DNA from: Pseudoclavibacter helvolus
GTDB taxonomy: Bacteria; Actinomycetota; Actinomycetes; Actinomycetales; Microbacteriaceae
Length of the DNA: 64,000 nucleotides
NCBI RefSeq assembly: GCF_014191305.1
Contig: NZ_JACHWJ010000001.1
Coordinates: 496,001-560,000 of the forward strand
Direction: 5' to 3'
A program made the position numbers and the translations under genes. This document shows, one piece after another, positions 37,499 through 46,955 of this stretch. Below the pieces are notes generated by a model that was given only the letters and a program-made list of their open reading frames with translations, did not search any database and was not told where the DNA came from. Numbering within the stretch: position 1 is the first letter of the stretch; each line of letters opens with the position of its first letter.

Positions 37499-38357
37499 CG
37501 AAGTCGATGAGTTCCTCCACACGGCCCAGCAGCGAAGGCTCGAGGTCGCGATAGTCGCGGACCCGCTCCAGGATTCGCTGCCAGGCTCTCGCCGTGTCCG
37601 CCTGCTCCTCTGCCGGCCAGCCGAGCGCGCGGCAGATGCCCTTCTTCCAGTCCTGCCCGCGAGGGATGACGGGCCACGCCTTGAGCCCAAGGCGCTCCGG
37701 CTTGACCGACTGCCAGACGTCGACGTACGGGTGACCGACGACGCGGACATGCGACGCGCCGAAGCGTCTCGTGATGTCGTCCGCGATGCGCTGTTCCTTC
37801 GAGCCTTTGACGAGGTGGTCAAGCAGCACGCCGACGCGCCGGGTCGGGCTGGGGCCGAAGACCGTGAGCACCTCTGCCAGGTGGTCGGCGCCCTGCAGGA
37901 ACTCGACGACGACCCCATCGATGCGGAGATCGTGGCCCCACACCTTCTCGACGAGCTCGGCGTCGTGCTTGCCCTCCACGAAGATGCGGCCCGACCGTGC
38001 AGTGCGGGCTTTCGCATCGGCGACATGGAACGAGCCCGAGGCGCTCCGCGCGCGCCCGGTCGGCTGCTTCGCTGTGGGCGGGCCGAGGAGCACGGGCTCG
38101 TCCTCGAGCAGGAAGATCGAGTCGGCGGGGAACGCCTTGCGCTGCCCGTCGAAGTCCTGGAGCGTCACCGTCTGCTTGTTGGCAGACGCGAGGCGCCCAT
38201 AGAAGCCGGTGGCCGCATCCTCAAGCCACATCCCGCTCGCCATCGGCACCTTGCGGGTCAGCGGCGCCGACTTCCGTTCTCGCATTCGCGCGATGGGATC
38301 ACCGCCGTATCGATCCTCGAAGTCAGCGCGATCGCCGGAAGCAGACAGGTCTAGCAC
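37470..38357 (-). CDS. DUF3097 family protein
   Basis: A conserved actinobacterial protein of about 295 residues. Recognisable parts are MASGMWLEDAATGFYG, LQDFDGQRKAFPADSIFLLE, IFVEGKHDAELVEKVWG (a Toprim-like GKHDAEL segment), VGVLLDHLVKGSKE and VRVVGHPYVDVWQ. The EGKHD and LDHL segments suggest a metal-binding Toprim-type core, but no function is established. The GTG at 38357 is my start choice: it lacks a ribosome site, and TACACT lies six bases upstream, which would suit a leaderless message. The frame stays open to 38435. Divergent from the garA gene. Confidence 0.78.
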   Translation of the reverse strand: MLDLSASGDRADFEDRYGGDPIARMRERKSAPLTRKVPMASGMWLEDAATGFYGRLASANKQTVTLQDFDGQRKAFPADSIFLLEDEPVLLGPPTAKQPTGRARSASGSFHVADAKARTARSGRIFVEGKHDAELVEKVWGHDLRIDGVVVEFLQGADHLAEVLTVFGPSPTRRVGVLLDHLVKGSKEQRIADDITRRFGASHVRVVGHPYVDVWQSVKPERLGLKAWPVIPRGQDWKKGICRALGWPAEEQADTARAWQRILERVRDYRDLEPSLLGRVEELIDFVTEPGDAGT

Positions 38358-38541
38358 CCAGGCAGTGTACGTCGAGGGCGAATTGTTCGCCCAGGGAGAA
38401 AGGCGGAACGATTTCCTCTCTCGTTTCGACAACACTCAGTCGTCTGACGCACAATGGCTGGCGGTGCTTGTGCAGTTAACCGACCGGAATTCGGGCACCC
38501 CCGATTCCGCTACGCTTGAGCACCGACTCGAGGAGGCAAAT

Positions 38542-39042
38542 ATGGCTGGTTCTGACGCTGAGGCGCGGACCCCTGAAGGCGACGGCGTTGTCGATGAGCA
38601 GACGCAGTCTTCGACGATGTCGTTTACGGGCGATTTCAGCGCGCAGCTCGCCGCGCTCATCGCTGGCGGCGTGTCGAAGGAGGAGATGGAATCCATCAGC
38701 GCGCTTCCTTCCGGTTCTGCTCTCCTGATCGTGCGTCGCGGATCCAACGTCGGCGCGAGGTTCCTGCTCGACACCGACCTGCAGGTCGCAGGGCGGCACC
38801 CGAACGCGGAGATCTTCCTCGACGACGTCACGGTTTCGCGCCGCCACGCAGAGTTCACGAGGCACGGCCGCGAGTTCCACATGCGCGACCTCGGGTCGCT
38901 CAACGGCACCTACTACAACGGCGAGCGCATCAACTCCGCAGTGCTCACGAACGGTGGAGAGGTGCAGGTGGGTAAGTTCCGCCTCACTTTCTACAGCTCT
39001 CCGCTCGACACGAGCTTGACCTCCGCGTCTGCCGGGAACTGA
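38542..39042 (+). CDS. garA: FHA-domain regulator GarA/OdhI-like
   Basis: A 166-residue protein with a C-terminal forkhead-associated domain (about residues 62-155): AGRHPNAEIFLDDVTVSRRH and GSLNGTYYNGERI hold the phosphothreonine-binding residues. In mycobacteria and corynebacteria, GarA/OdhI inhibits 2-oxoglutarate dehydrogenase until Ser/Thr kinases phosphorylate its N-terminal ETTS motif. Here the matching stretch is S23-S24-T25-M, keeping one Thr but not the TT pair. GAGGAGG precedes the ATG. Followed two bases later by the FtsR-like gene, the same pairing as Rv1827-Rv1828. Confidence 0.92.
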   Translation: MAGSDAEARTPEGDGVVDEQTQSSTMSFTGDFSAQLAALIAGGVSKEEMESISALPSGSALLIVRRGSNVGARFLLDTDLQVAGRHPNAEIFLDDVTVSRRHAEFTRHGREFHMRDLGSLNGTYYNGERINSAVLTNGGEVQVGKFRLTFYSSPLDTSLTSASAGN

Positions 39043-39044
39043 AC

Positions 39045-39734
39045 GTGGCCGCTATCGCGGCGGCTTCTTCCAGAGGGCAGGGCCGCACGCTCAGCATCGG
39101 TCAGGTCCTGCAGCGCCTGAACGTCGAGTTCCCTGAGCTGAGCCCCTCGAAGCTTCGCTTCCTGGAGGACAAGGGCCTTGTGCATCCGGAGCGCACCCCG
39201 AAGGGCTACCGTAAGTTCTCCGCAGGCGACGTCGCTCGCCTGCGCGAGGTGCTCACGATGCAGCGCGACCTCTACCTGCCCCTCAAGGTGATCGCCGAGT
39301 ACTTCGACGCGCTCGACCGAGGTCTCGAGCCCGAGCTTCCGGGATCGAGGGCTCCTCAGCGACAGACGATGCTGCCTGCCGGCACCGTGCTCGACCGCGC
39401 GCAGCTTCTCGAACGTTCGGGTGCGAAGCCCGCGCTGCTCGAGCAGGCCGTGAGCGCCGGGCTCATCCCGGCTGCGAGCCGGTACCAGGACGACGAGCTC
39501 ACGATGCTGAGCACGCTTGTTGAGCTCGAGAAGGTGGGCATCGAACCTCGCCACCTCAGGCCGTTCCGCGCTGCTGCGCATCATGAGTTCGGCCTCATCG
39601 AGCAGGCCCTCTCCACCAGCTCACGACGGTCCCGCTCTGGCGGTGAGACGAGTGAGCGCGCGAACGAGCTGGCCGAGCACCTCGAGTCTGTCCGCAGGTC
39701 GCTGATCCGTCAGGCCGTGCGGGGTCGGAGATAG
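39045..39734 (+). CDS. ftsR: MerR-family regulator FtsR-like
   Basis: A 229-residue protein with an N-terminal MerR winged helix (SIGQVLQRLNVEFPELSPSKLRFLEDKGL, then RTPKGYRKFSAGDVARLREVL). It matches the actinobacterial Rv1828/FtsR type, which in C. glutamicum controls ftsZ. The C-terminal half (about residues 100-205) is a helical region whose signal is unknown. GTG start, two bases after garA, so the two are co-transcribed. Probably autoregulated. Confidence 0.9.
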   Translation: MAAIAAASSRGQGRTLSIGQVLQRLNVEFPELSPSKLRFLEDKGLVHPERTPKGYRKFSAGDVARLREVLTMQRDLYLPLKVIAEYFDALDRGLEPELPGSRAPQRQTMLPAGTVLDRAQLLERSGAKPALLEQAVSAGLIPAASRYQDDELTMLSTLVELEKVGIEPRHLRPFRAAAHHEFGLIEQALSTSSRRSRSGGETSERANELAEHLESVRRSLIRQAVRGRR

Positions 39735-39742
39735 GTTCATCC

Positions 39743-39763
39743 TCCACTTGAACTTTAAGTGGA
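39743..39763. promoter_or_regulatory. palindrome downstream of ftsR, candidate MerR-type operator
   Basis: TCCACTT (39743-39749) and AAGTGGA (39757-39763) with a seven-base spacer, nine bases after the ftsR-like stop in the gap before the second MerR gene. The 21-bp span matches the usual size of MerR operators. Confidence 0.5.
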
Positions 39764-39914
39764 TTCGGGCGGGCCACACCCGTGTCGCGACACGCCGCCA
39801 GGGCTGCCCGGATGCCCGAAATTCGGGGCGAGTCAGGGCAAGGACCACATCGTTGTCGTTCGGAAGTAGCCGCGGCGCATGCGCTCCAATAGAATCGACC
39901 AAGACGGCTCGGGA

Positions 39915-39940
39915 CTTACCTCAAGTTCCCTTGTGGTAAG
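39915..39940. promoter_or_regulatory. 26-bp near-perfect palindrome before the second MerR gene
   Basis: Arms CTTACCTCAAG (39915-39925) and CTTGTGGTAAG (39930-39940), one mismatch, spacer TTCC. The core CCTCAAGTT...CTTG matches the SoxR-type MerR operator at 15 of 18 positions by eye. It lies 67 bases before the MerR start. A TAGAAT (39890-39895) upstream could be the -10 of the promoter it controls. Confidence 0.6.
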
Positions 39941-40006
39941 CCCCAGCGCTTACGCCCCAGGAGACCTGGGTGCTGAGCCAGTCGAAAACGTGTGAAAGGT
40001 GCAGGC

Positions 40007-40549
40007 ATGAGCGAGCAGGGACAGGGCGACGCGCCAACCGGCGGCGAGTTGGTCTTCACCGACGGCATTCCGGACCTCGATCCGGGTTCCGGATACCGCG
40101 GCGCCGTCGCCGCGCGTGCCGCCGGTATCACGTACCGCCAGCTCGACTACTGGGCACGCACGGGGCTCGTCGAGCCGACCGTCCGTGGGGCCAAGGGGTC
40201 TGGGTCGCAGCGGCTCTACTCTTTCCGCGACATCCTGGTGCTCAAGCTCGTGAAGCGTCTGCTTGAAACGGGCATCTCGCTCCAGCAGATCCGCACTGCA
40301 GTCGACCAGCTCCACGAGACCGGAGTCGTCGACCTCGCCCAGACCACCCTCATGTCCGACGGCGCGAGCGTCTACCTCTGCACCTCGAACGACCAGGTCA
40401 TCGACCTCGTGCATCGGGGTCAGGGCGTCTTCGGCATCTTCGTCGGACAGGTCCTCCGCGAGGTCGAGTCGACGCTCGTCGACTTCGAACAGCAGACGAT
40501 CGACCCGGTTGACGAGCTGGCGGCCCGCCGCGCGAACCGCGCAAGCTAG
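40007..40549 (+). CDS. MerR-family regulator, Rv1830-like
   Basis: A 180-residue MerR protein: AGITYRQLDYWARTGLVEPTVR is the recognition region and GSGSQRLYSFRDILVLKLVKRLLETGISL completes the wing. A short C-terminal helical part ends with DFEQQTIDPVDELAARRA. It matches the second MerR gene (Rv1830) that accompanies garA and ftsR in mycobacteria. In M. tuberculosis a bifunctional nuclease gene (Rv1829) sits between the two; here only about 270 non-coding bases do. ATG at 40007 with GAAAGG upstream; the GTG at 39992 is an alternative. Confidence 0.88.
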   Translation: MSEQGQGDAPTGGELVFTDGIPDLDPGSGYRGAVAARAAGITYRQLDYWARTGLVEPTVRGAKGSGSQRLYSFRDILVLKLVKRLLETGISLQQIRTAVDQLHETGVVDLAQTTLMSDGASVYLCTSNDQVIDLVHRGQGVFGIFVGQVLREVESTLVDFEQQTIDPVDELAARRANRAS

Positions 40550-40580
40550 GTCGCGCCTCCCGCAAGCCGAAAGGCGAACG

Positions 40581-41444
40581 CTAGCTGTTCGACCGGCCCC
40601 GCTGACGCCCACGCGTCACCGGGGCTTCGTCGTCTGCGCCGGCGGCTTCTGTGTAGGCGCCGAGGCGGCCTGCACGCATGATGCGCTCGAGGAGCGTGTC
40701 GAAGCTCGCAGCCATTTCCTCCGCCGAACTTCCCGGCCAGAGGTGCACGGGCTTCGCGGCACCCTGGGCCTGCTGCAGCGACGTGCGTTCGGGCAGGGCT
40801 GGTGAGAGCACAAGCGGGCCGAACATGTCGCGCAGCTCGCCAAGCCGGAACTGGTGCTCGATCGACTGATGCTTGGCCCTGTTGACGATGATGCCAAGCG
40901 GCTGGAGCCTCGGTGAGAGCTCGCGCCTGATCTCGTCGACGGCGCGGAGGGCGCGGTCAGCGGCGGCGACGGAGAAGAGTCCAGGTTCGGTCACGACCGC
41001 AACGCGGTCTGAAGCGGCCCACGCCGTCCTGGTGAGTGCGTTGAGTGACGGCGGGCAGTCGATGAGCACGAGGTCGTAGTCGGCCTCGACGACGGCCAGG
41101 GCCTCCTCCAGACGCCAGATCTCGCGGATCGACGGGTTCGGGGTGTCGAAACTCAACGCGGCGGGGCTTCCGACCATGAGGTCGATCACCCCGTGGCTCC
41201 CCTCGCCCCATGAGGAGCGAGCGATTGCGGCCCTGACGGTGCTCGGCTTGGGGGAGCGCAGGACGTCGGCGATCGTCGCCCCGTCCTTGGCTCTGGCATC
41301 GAGGCCGGTGGAGACGTCGGACTGGGGATCCAGGTCGACGACGAGGGTTCTGAGCCCACGGGCCCAGGCGGCGGAAGCGAGGCCAAGGGTCACCGTGGTC
41401 TTGCCGACGCCGCCCTTGAGAGAACTGATGCTGAGGACGAACAC
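40581..41444 (-). CDS. ParA-family ATPase
   Basis: A 287-residue P-loop ATPase with the deviant Walker A motif KGGVGKTT at about 10-17, LVVDLDPQSDVSTGL (A' motif) and LVLIDCPPSLN (Walker B). No partner ParB gene adjoins it, so it is probably not the chromosome-segregation parA but an orphan for positioning some other cargo. The C-terminal 25 residues are charged and Arg/Ser-rich. GTG start at 41444, divergent from pyruvate carboxylase across 78 bases that include TACATT (41455-41460), a possible -10 for the latter. Confidence 0.9.
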   Translation of the reverse strand: MFVLSISSLKGGVGKTTVTLGLASAAWARGLRTLVVDLDPQSDVSTGLDARAKDGATIADVLRSPKPSTVRAAIARSSWGEGSHGVIDLMVGSPAALSFDTPNPSIREIWRLEEALAVVEADYDLVLIDCPPSLNALTRTAWAASDRVAVVTEPGLFSVAAADRALRAVDEIRRELSPRLQPLGIIVNRAKHQSIEHQFRLGELRDMFGPLVLSPALPERTSLQQAQGAAKPVHLWPGSSAEEMAASFDTLLERIMRAGRLGAYTEAAGADDEAPVTRGRQRGRSNS

Positions 41445-41522
41445 CTGCCCAGGCTACATTCACTAGGCTTGGCGTCACGTTGCTGCATGCCCCTGTCGTT
41501 GTTGTCGGAAGGTGGAACACCG

Positions 41523-44500
41523 GTGTTCAAGAAGATCCTGGTCGCGAATCGTGGCGAGATCGCGATTCGCGCATTCCGCGCCGCAGTTGAGCTTGGAGCG
41601 CGGACGGTCGCGGTGTATCCCTACGAGGACCGCAACTCCCTTCACCGCCTGAAAGCTGACGAGGCGTACCAGATCGGGACCGTCGGGCAGCCGGTTCGCG
41701 CGTACCTCGACGTCGCAGAGATCCTGCGTGTTGCGAAGGAGTCCGGCGCAGACGCGATCTACCCGGGCTACGGCTTCCTGAGCGAGAACCCAGAACTCGC
41801 GCGCGCTGCCCACGAGGCGGGAATCGCCTTCATCGGGCCACCCCCGCGCGTGCTCGAGTCCGCGGGCAACAAGGTCACGGCCAAGAACCAGGCGATCGCC
41901 GCCGGTGTGCCCGTCCTCGCTTCGAGCCAGCCCTCCACCGACCTCGATGCGCTGTGCGCAGCCGCCGAGGAGATCGGCTTCCCGATCTTCGCCAAGGCCG
42001 TCGCAGGCGGCGGCGGGCGCGGGATGCGCCGCGTCGAGCGCCCTGAGGACCTTCGCGAAGCCCTCGAGTCGGCCATGAAGGAAGCGGACAGCGCCTTCGG
42101 CGACCCGACGATGTTCGTCGAGCAGGCGGTGCTGCGCCCTCGCCACATCGAGGTGCAGATCCTCGCTGACGAGCACGGCAACGTCGTGCATCTCTTCGAG
42201 CGCGACTGCAGCGTGCAGCGCCGCCACCAGAAGGTCGTCGAGATCGCACCTGCCCCCAACCTGTCGCAGGACGTCAGGGACAAGCTCTACGCCGACGCGG
42301 TCGCCTTCGCGAAGTCCATCGACTACGTCAACGCCGGCACCGTCGAGTTCCTCCTCGACACCGCCGGGCCCCGCGCGGGTCAGCACGTCTTCATCGAGAT
42401 GAACCCGCGCATCCAGGTCGAGCACACGGTCACCGAGGAGGTCACCGACGTCGACCTCGTGCAGGCGCAGATGCGCGTCGCCTCAGGTGAGCGCCTCGAC
42501 GACATGGGGCTCGAGCAGCACCAGCTCGAGCTGCACGGCTTCGCGCTGCAGTGTCGCATCACCACGGAGGACCCGTCGCAGGGATTCCGACCGGACACCG
42601 GCGTCATCACGACGTACCGCTCCGCGGGCGGCTCCGGCATCCGCATCGACGGTGGCACGATCGCGACGGGCGCCGAGGTGCTGCCGCACTTCGACTCGAT
42701 GCTCATGAAGCTCACGGCCCGCGGCCGCGACTTCCCCGCAGCTGTGCGGCGCGCACGCCGCGCGCTCTCCGAGTTCCGTATCCGCGGCGTCGCCACGAAC
42801 ATCCCGTTCCTCCTCGGCGTGCTCGACGACCCCGACTTCCAGCGCGGCGACGTCGCCACGGACTTCATCGAGAAGCGCCCTGGCCTGCTCGAGTACCGCC
42901 GCCCTGGCGACCGGGGCACGAAGATCATCAACTGGCTCGCCGACGTCACGGTCAACGCGCCTCACGGTGCCAGGCCGACTTCCGTCGAGCCACGCACGAA
43001 GCTGCCAGCGCTCGACAGCGCGTCGCCGTTGCCCGCCGGGCGCCGCCAGGAGCTCGTCGACCTCGGCCCTGCCGGGTTCGCCGCCAAGCTGCGCTCGGAG
43101 CGACGCCTCGCGGTCACCGACACAACCTTCCGGGATGCGCACCAGTCGCTCCTCGCAACACGGGTCCGCACGCGCGACCTCGTGACGGCGGCACCGTACC
43201 TGGCAAAGCTCACGCCTGAGCTGCTCTCCATCGAGGCCTGGGGCGGCGCGACCTACGACGTCGCGCTCCGGTTCCTCGGCGAGGAGCCCTGGGAGCGCCT
43301 CGCGAGCCTCAGGGAAGCCGTGCCGAACATCCCGCTCCAGATGCTGCTCCGCGGTCGGAACACGGTCGGCTACACGCCGTACCCGGAGGCGGTGACGAAG
43401 GCATTCGTGCACGAGGCGACCGCGACGGGGGTCGACATCTTCCGCATCTTCGACGCGCTCAACGACGTGTCGCAGATGCGCCCAGCCATTGACGCGGTCC
43501 TCGAGACGGGCACAGCGGTTGCCGAGGTCGCCCTCTGCTACACGGGCAACCTCGCCGACCCGGACGAACCGTTCTACACGCTCGACTACTACCTGCGCCT
43601 CGCGGAGCAGATCGTCGACGCGGGCGCGCACATCATCGCCATCAAGGACATGGCGGGGCTCCTTCGGCCACAGGCCGCCTCGAAGCTCGTGACGGCCCTG
43701 CGGGACCGCTTCGACCTGCCCGTGCACCTGCACACGCACGACACGGCAGGCGGGCAGCTCGCAACGATCCTCGCCGCCAGCGAGGCCGGAGTCGACGCGG
43801 TCGACGTGGCGAGCGCTCCGATGTCCGGCACAACAAGCCAGGCGAGCCTCTCGGCCCTTGTCGCCTCGCTCGAGCACACCGAGCGGGACACCGGCATAAG
43901 CCTCACGAACGTGACCGACCTCGAGCCGTACTGGGAGGCCGTTCGCCTGGTCTACCGTCCCTTCGAGTCAGGCCTGCCGGGCCCGACAGGGCGCGTCTAC
44001 AAGCACGAGATCCCGGGCGGTCAGCTGTCGAACCTTCGCCAGCAGGCCATCGCGCTTGGCCTCGCCGACGAGTTCGAGCGCATCGAGGACATGTACGACG
44101 CCGCCGACAAGATCCTTGGCCGCATTCCGAAGGTCACGCCCTCGTCAAAGGTCGTTGGTGACCTCGCGCTGCATCTCGTGGCCGTCGGCGCTGACCCGGC
44201 CGATTTCGCCGAGAACCCTGGCAAGTACGACATCCCGGACTCCGTCATCGGCTTCATGGCGGGTGAGCTCGGCGAGCTTCCAGGCGGGTGGCCTGAGCCC
44301 TTCCGCAGCAAGGTGCTCGAAGGCCGCGACGTGAAGATCGAGGTCACCCCGCTCTCCGCCGCCGACGAGGCGGGCCTCGCGGGCGACAGCCTGGAGCGCA
44401 GGCGCACGCTCAACCGGCTCCTCTTCCCGCAGCCGACGGCGAGCTACGAGGACACGGTCCGCCTCTTCGGCGACCTGTCGGTGCTCGACACCCTCGACTA

Positions 44501-44945
44501 CCTGTACGGGCTCGAGCCCGGCGAAGAGCACGTGATCCACATCGGCAAGGGCGTGCAGTTGTTCGTCGGGCTGGAGGCCATCGGCGAGCCGGATGCGGAC
44601 GGCATGCGCACCGTCATGGCCACGCTCAACGGGCAGCTCCGTCCCGTCTTCGTGCGTGACCGGAGCATCAAGGTCGACACGATTGAGCGGGAGAAGGCGG
44701 ACAGCGGCAACCCGGGCCATGTCGCCGCGCCGTTCTCCGGTGTCGTGACGCTTCGCGTCGAGGTCGGAGAGCGTGTTGCCCAGGGGCAGACGGTCGCGAC
44801 CATCGAGGCCATGAAGATGGAGGCGGGCATCACGGCGCCCGTTGCCGGCACCGTCGAGCGCCTCGCCATCTCCTCCTCGCTCGAGGTTGGCAACGGCGAC
44901 CTGCTCGTGGTTGTGCGCCCAGGGCCAGAGAGCGCAGATGACTGA
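41523..44945 (+). CDS. pyc: pyruvate carboxylase
   Basis: A 1140-residue biotin enzyme making oxaloacetate from pyruvate and bicarbonate. In order: biotin carboxylase/ATP-grasp domain (about 1-450, with KAVAGGGGRGMR and EMNPRIQVEHTVTEE), carboxyltransferase barrel (about 540-820, TFRDAHQSLLATRVR, metal-site HLHTHDTAG), the conserved carboxylase region, and a C-terminal biotinyl domain with EAMKMEA, biotin on Lys1098. The GTG at 41523 is preferred; it gives the standard length and the family start FKKILVANRGE. GGAAGG is upstream. The end overlaps the next gene by eight bases. Confidence 0.97.
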   Translation: MFKKILVANRGEIAIRAFRAAVELGARTVAVYPYEDRNSLHRLKADEAYQIGTVGQPVRAYLDVAEILRVAKESGADAIYPGYGFLSENPELARAAHEAGIAFIGPPPRVLESAGNKVTAKNQAIAAGVPVLASSQPSTDLDALCAAAEEIGFPIFAKAVAGGGGRGMRRVERPEDLREALESAMKEADSAFGDPTMFVEQAVLRPRHIEVQILADEHGNVVHLFERDCSVQRRHQKVVEIAPAPNLSQDVRDKLYADAVAFAKSIDYVNAGTVEFLLDTAGPRAGQHVFIEMNPRIQVEHTVTEEVTDVDLVQAQMRVASGERLDDMGLEQHQLELHGFALQCRITTEDPSQGFRPDTGVITTYRSAGGSGIRIDGGTIATGAEVLPHFDSMLMKLTARGRDFPAAVRRARRALSEFRIRGVATNIPFLLGVLDDPDFQRGDVATDFIEKRPGLLEYRRPGDRGTKIINWLADVTVNAPHGARPTSVEPRTKLPALDSASPLPAGRRQELVDLGPAGFAAKLRSERRLAVTDTTFRDAHQSLLATRVRTRDLVTAAPYLAKLTPELLSIEAWGGATYDVALRFLGEEPWERLASLREAVPNIPLQMLLRGRNTVGYTPYPEAVTKAFVHEATATGVDIFRIFDALNDVSQMRPAIDAVLETGTAVAEVALCYTGNLADPDEPFYTLDYYLRLAEQIVDAGAHIIAIKDMAGLLRPQAASKLVTALRDRFDLPVHLHTHDTAGGQLATILAASEAGVDAVDVASAPMSGTTSQASLSALVASLEHTERDTGISLTNVTDLEPYWEAVRLVYRPFESGLPGPTGRVYKHEIPGGQLSNLRQQAIALGLADEFERIEDMYDAADKILGRIPKVTPSSKVVGDLALHLVAVGADPADFAENPGKYDIPDSVIGFMAGELGELPGGWPEPFRSKVLEGRDVKIEVTPLSAADEAGLAGDSLERRRTLNRLLFPQPTASYEDTVRLFGDLSVLDTLDYLYGLEPGEEHVIHIGKGVQLFVGLEAIGEPDADGMRTVMATLNGQLRPVFVRDRSIKVDTIEREKADSGNPGHVAAPFSGVVTLRVEVGERVAQGQTVATIEAMKMEAGITAPVAGTVERLAISSSLEVGNGDLLVVVRPGPESADD

Positions 44946-46344
44946 GCTCCCAGAAGCCGAGCACTTCGGCCTGCTCATCATCGGGGCCGGGTCGGGGAAC
45001 ACCCTCCCGCCGGGAGATGAGAGCGGGCCGACGACCGCGATCGTCGACGACGGCGAACACTTCGGCGGAACCTGCCTCAACGTGGGGTGCATCCCCACGA
45101 AGATGTTCGTGCACGTGGCCGATGTGGTTCGAAACGCACGGGATGCAGAGCGCCTCGGTGTTCACGACGTGCGCCTGCGCCCTTCGTGGCCGGAGGTGCG
45201 CGACCGGGTCTTCGGTCGCATCGACCACATCAGCGAGAGCGGCGAGCACTACCGCGAGAGTGGAAACCCGAGGGTCACGCTCGTTCGCGAGCGCGTCGAG
45301 ATGCTCGGCGACCGAGAGGTGCTGACCGCGTCCGGGCGGCGTCTCCGTGCGGACACGCTGGTGATCGCCGCCGGTAGCAGGGCTCGTCAGCACGACGTCG
45401 TCCCACTCGACTCGGCGCTCGTGCACACCTCGGACACGATCATGCGCGTCGACGTTGTCCCTCGCCGCCTGGCGATCATCGGAGGCGGATCGATCGCGTC
45501 CGAGTTCGCGCACGTGTTCGACGCCTTCGGCTCCGAGGTCACCCAGCTCGTGCGCGGCCGGGTGCTCTCGTCGCTCGACGCCGACGTGGCGGCGACGTTC
45601 ACGGAGGCCGCTCGAGAGCGCTGGCGCGTCGAGACGAACACCGCCGTCGTCGGGTTCTCCGACGAGGGCGGCGTCGCGACGCTCACGACAGACACGGGGG
45701 AGCAGCTCGAGGTCGACGCCGTACTCGTCGCGATCGGGCGCATCCCGAACACGGATACGCTCGGCACGTTCGAGGTGGGCTTCGACCACCACGACGACGG
45801 GCGGCTTCGAGTGGACGCCTACCAGCGCGTCCTCCGCGACGGCCACCAGGTTCCCGGTGTGTTCGCGCTCGGTGACATCGACTCCGAGCACCAGCTCAAG
45901 CACGTCGCGAACCACGAGGCGCGAGTCGTCGCGCACAACATCGCCGCCGAGCCTGGCCGCCGTCTCATGAAGAACACGCTCGGGCCGGTGCCAGACGTCG
46001 TCTTCACCGAACCACAGATCGCGAGCTTCGGGGTCACGCTCGAACGTGCAGAGCAGCTCGGCTACGACGCCTTCGAGGTTGTGCACGAATACGGGTCGAC
46101 GGCGTGGGGCTGGGCGCTCGAAGACAAGCGCAGCTTCTGTAAACTCGTCATCGCGCGTGGGAGCGCGACCATCCTCGGGGCGCACATCATTGGCCCGGAC
46201 GCGGCGGTCCTGCTCCAGCCCCTCGTCCTCGCGTCGAGCTTCGGGCACTCCATCAGGGGCCTCGCGCGCGGCCAGTACTGGCCACACCCCGCGGCTAGCG
46301 AGGTGGTCGAGAACGCGCTGCTGCGCGCCGAGGAGGAACTGTGA
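44938..46344 (+). CDS. mtr: mycothione reductase
   Basis: A 468-residue flavoprotein disulfide reductase. The FAD motif IIGAGSGNT at 14-22 is the mycothione-reductase form, the redox pair is C46 and C51 in [13 protein letters not shown], and the NAD(P) motif [15 protein letters not shown] is near 180. The C-terminal dimer domain holds [11 protein letters not shown] with the catalytic His. It keeps mycothiol reduced, the main low-molecular-weight thiol of actinobacteria. Overlaps pyc by eight bases and the deformylase gene by GTGA, so three functionally different genes share one transcript. Confidence 0.93.
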   Translation: MTELPEAEHFGLLIIGAGSGNTLPPGDESGPTTAIVDDGEHFGGTCLNVGCIPTKMFVHVADVVRNARDAERLGVHDVRLRPSWPEVRDRVFGRIDHISESGEHYRESGNPRVTLVRERVEMLGDREVLTASGRRLRADTLVIAAGSRARQHDVVPLDSALVHTSDTIMRVDVVPRRLAIIGGGSIASEFAHVFDAFGSEVTQLVRGRVLSSLDADVAATFTEAARERWRVETNTAVVGFSDEGGVATLTTDTGEQLEVDAVLVAIGRIPNTDTLGTFEVGFDHHDDGRLRVDAYQRVLRDGHQVPGVFALGDIDSEHQLKHVANHEARVVAHNIAAEPGRRLMKNTLGPVPDVVFTEPQIASFGVTLERAEQLGYDAFEVVHEYGSTAWGWALEDKRSFCKLVIARGSATILGAHIIGPDAAVLLQPLVLASSFGHSIRGLARGQYWPHPAASEVVENALLRAEEEL

Positions 46345-46907
46345 CCGTTCGCCCAATCCGCTACTACGGAGACCCGGTGCTCCGCACCCCGGTCGAGCAG
46401 ATCACGGTTGTCGACGACCGCATCCGGAGCCTGGTCACCGACCTACTGGATACGACCGCGATCGAGGGGCGGGCGGGGGTCGCCGCCCCTCAGATCGGCG
46501 TCGGGCTCGCGGCTTTCTCGTACAACATCGACGGGGAGACGGGCTACGTCCTTAACCCCGTGCTCGAAAGCACGTGGGGTGAGCTCGAGGAGATCGACGA
46601 GGGCTGCCTCTCCGTACCGGGGCTCTGGAACCAGACGCCACGGTACGAGCACGCGCGGGTTACGGGCATCGACCTCGACGGTGAGCCCGTCGTGCTCGAA
46701 GGGTCCGGCCTCATGGCGCAGATGTTGCAGCACGAGACTGACCACCTCAGAGGCGTCGTTTACATCGACACGCTCGCGCCGGAGCACCGGAAGGCTGCAA
46801 TGCGCGAGATCCGCAGCAGTGAGTGGTTCGCGCCGGCGACGGCCGCTTCTAGCGCCGGGGCGGCAAGGGCAGCAAAAGCCAGCGCCTTCGGCCGCTCGTC
46901 TCGCTGA
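46341..46907 (+). CDS. def: peptide deformylase
   Basis: A 188-residue metalloenzyme removing the formyl group from nascent proteins. Motif I is GVAAPQIG (46-53), motif II EGCLS with metal ligand Cys89, and motif III H131-E-T-D-H135. All three active-site elements are intact. A C-terminal Ala/Ser-rich tail of about 25 residues is not conserved. GTG start overlapping the mycothione reductase stop. A long inverted repeat begins inside its last codons. Confidence 0.95.
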   Translation: MTVRPIRYYGDPVLRTPVEQITVVDDRIRSLVTDLLDTTAIEGRAGVAAPQIGVGLAAFSYNIDGETGYVLNPVLESTWGELEEIDEGCLSVPGLWNQTPRYEHARVTGIDLDGEPVVLEGSGLMAQMLQHETDHLRGVVYIDTLAPEHRKAAMREIRSSEWFAPATAASSAGAARAAKASAFGRSSR

Positions 46908-46931
46908 CGAGGCTGACAGAAGGCGCTGGCT
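46877..46931. terminator. long-stem hairpin between def and the acyl-CoA ligase gene
   Basis: A perfect 13-bp outer stem AGCCAGCGCCTTC/GAAGGCGCTGGCT (46877-46889 and 46919-46931) enclosing a smaller CTCGTC...GACGAG hairpin. It starts within the end of def and lies between convergent genes, so it probably stops both. No T tract. Confidence 0.7.
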
Positions 46932-46955
46932 GCGTGCCGCGTGGGGCCTGCTCCG

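Noticed and set aside
40581-41444. Chromosome-segregation ParA
   Set aside because: No parB or parS-like sites are adjacent, so only a ParA-family call is justified.
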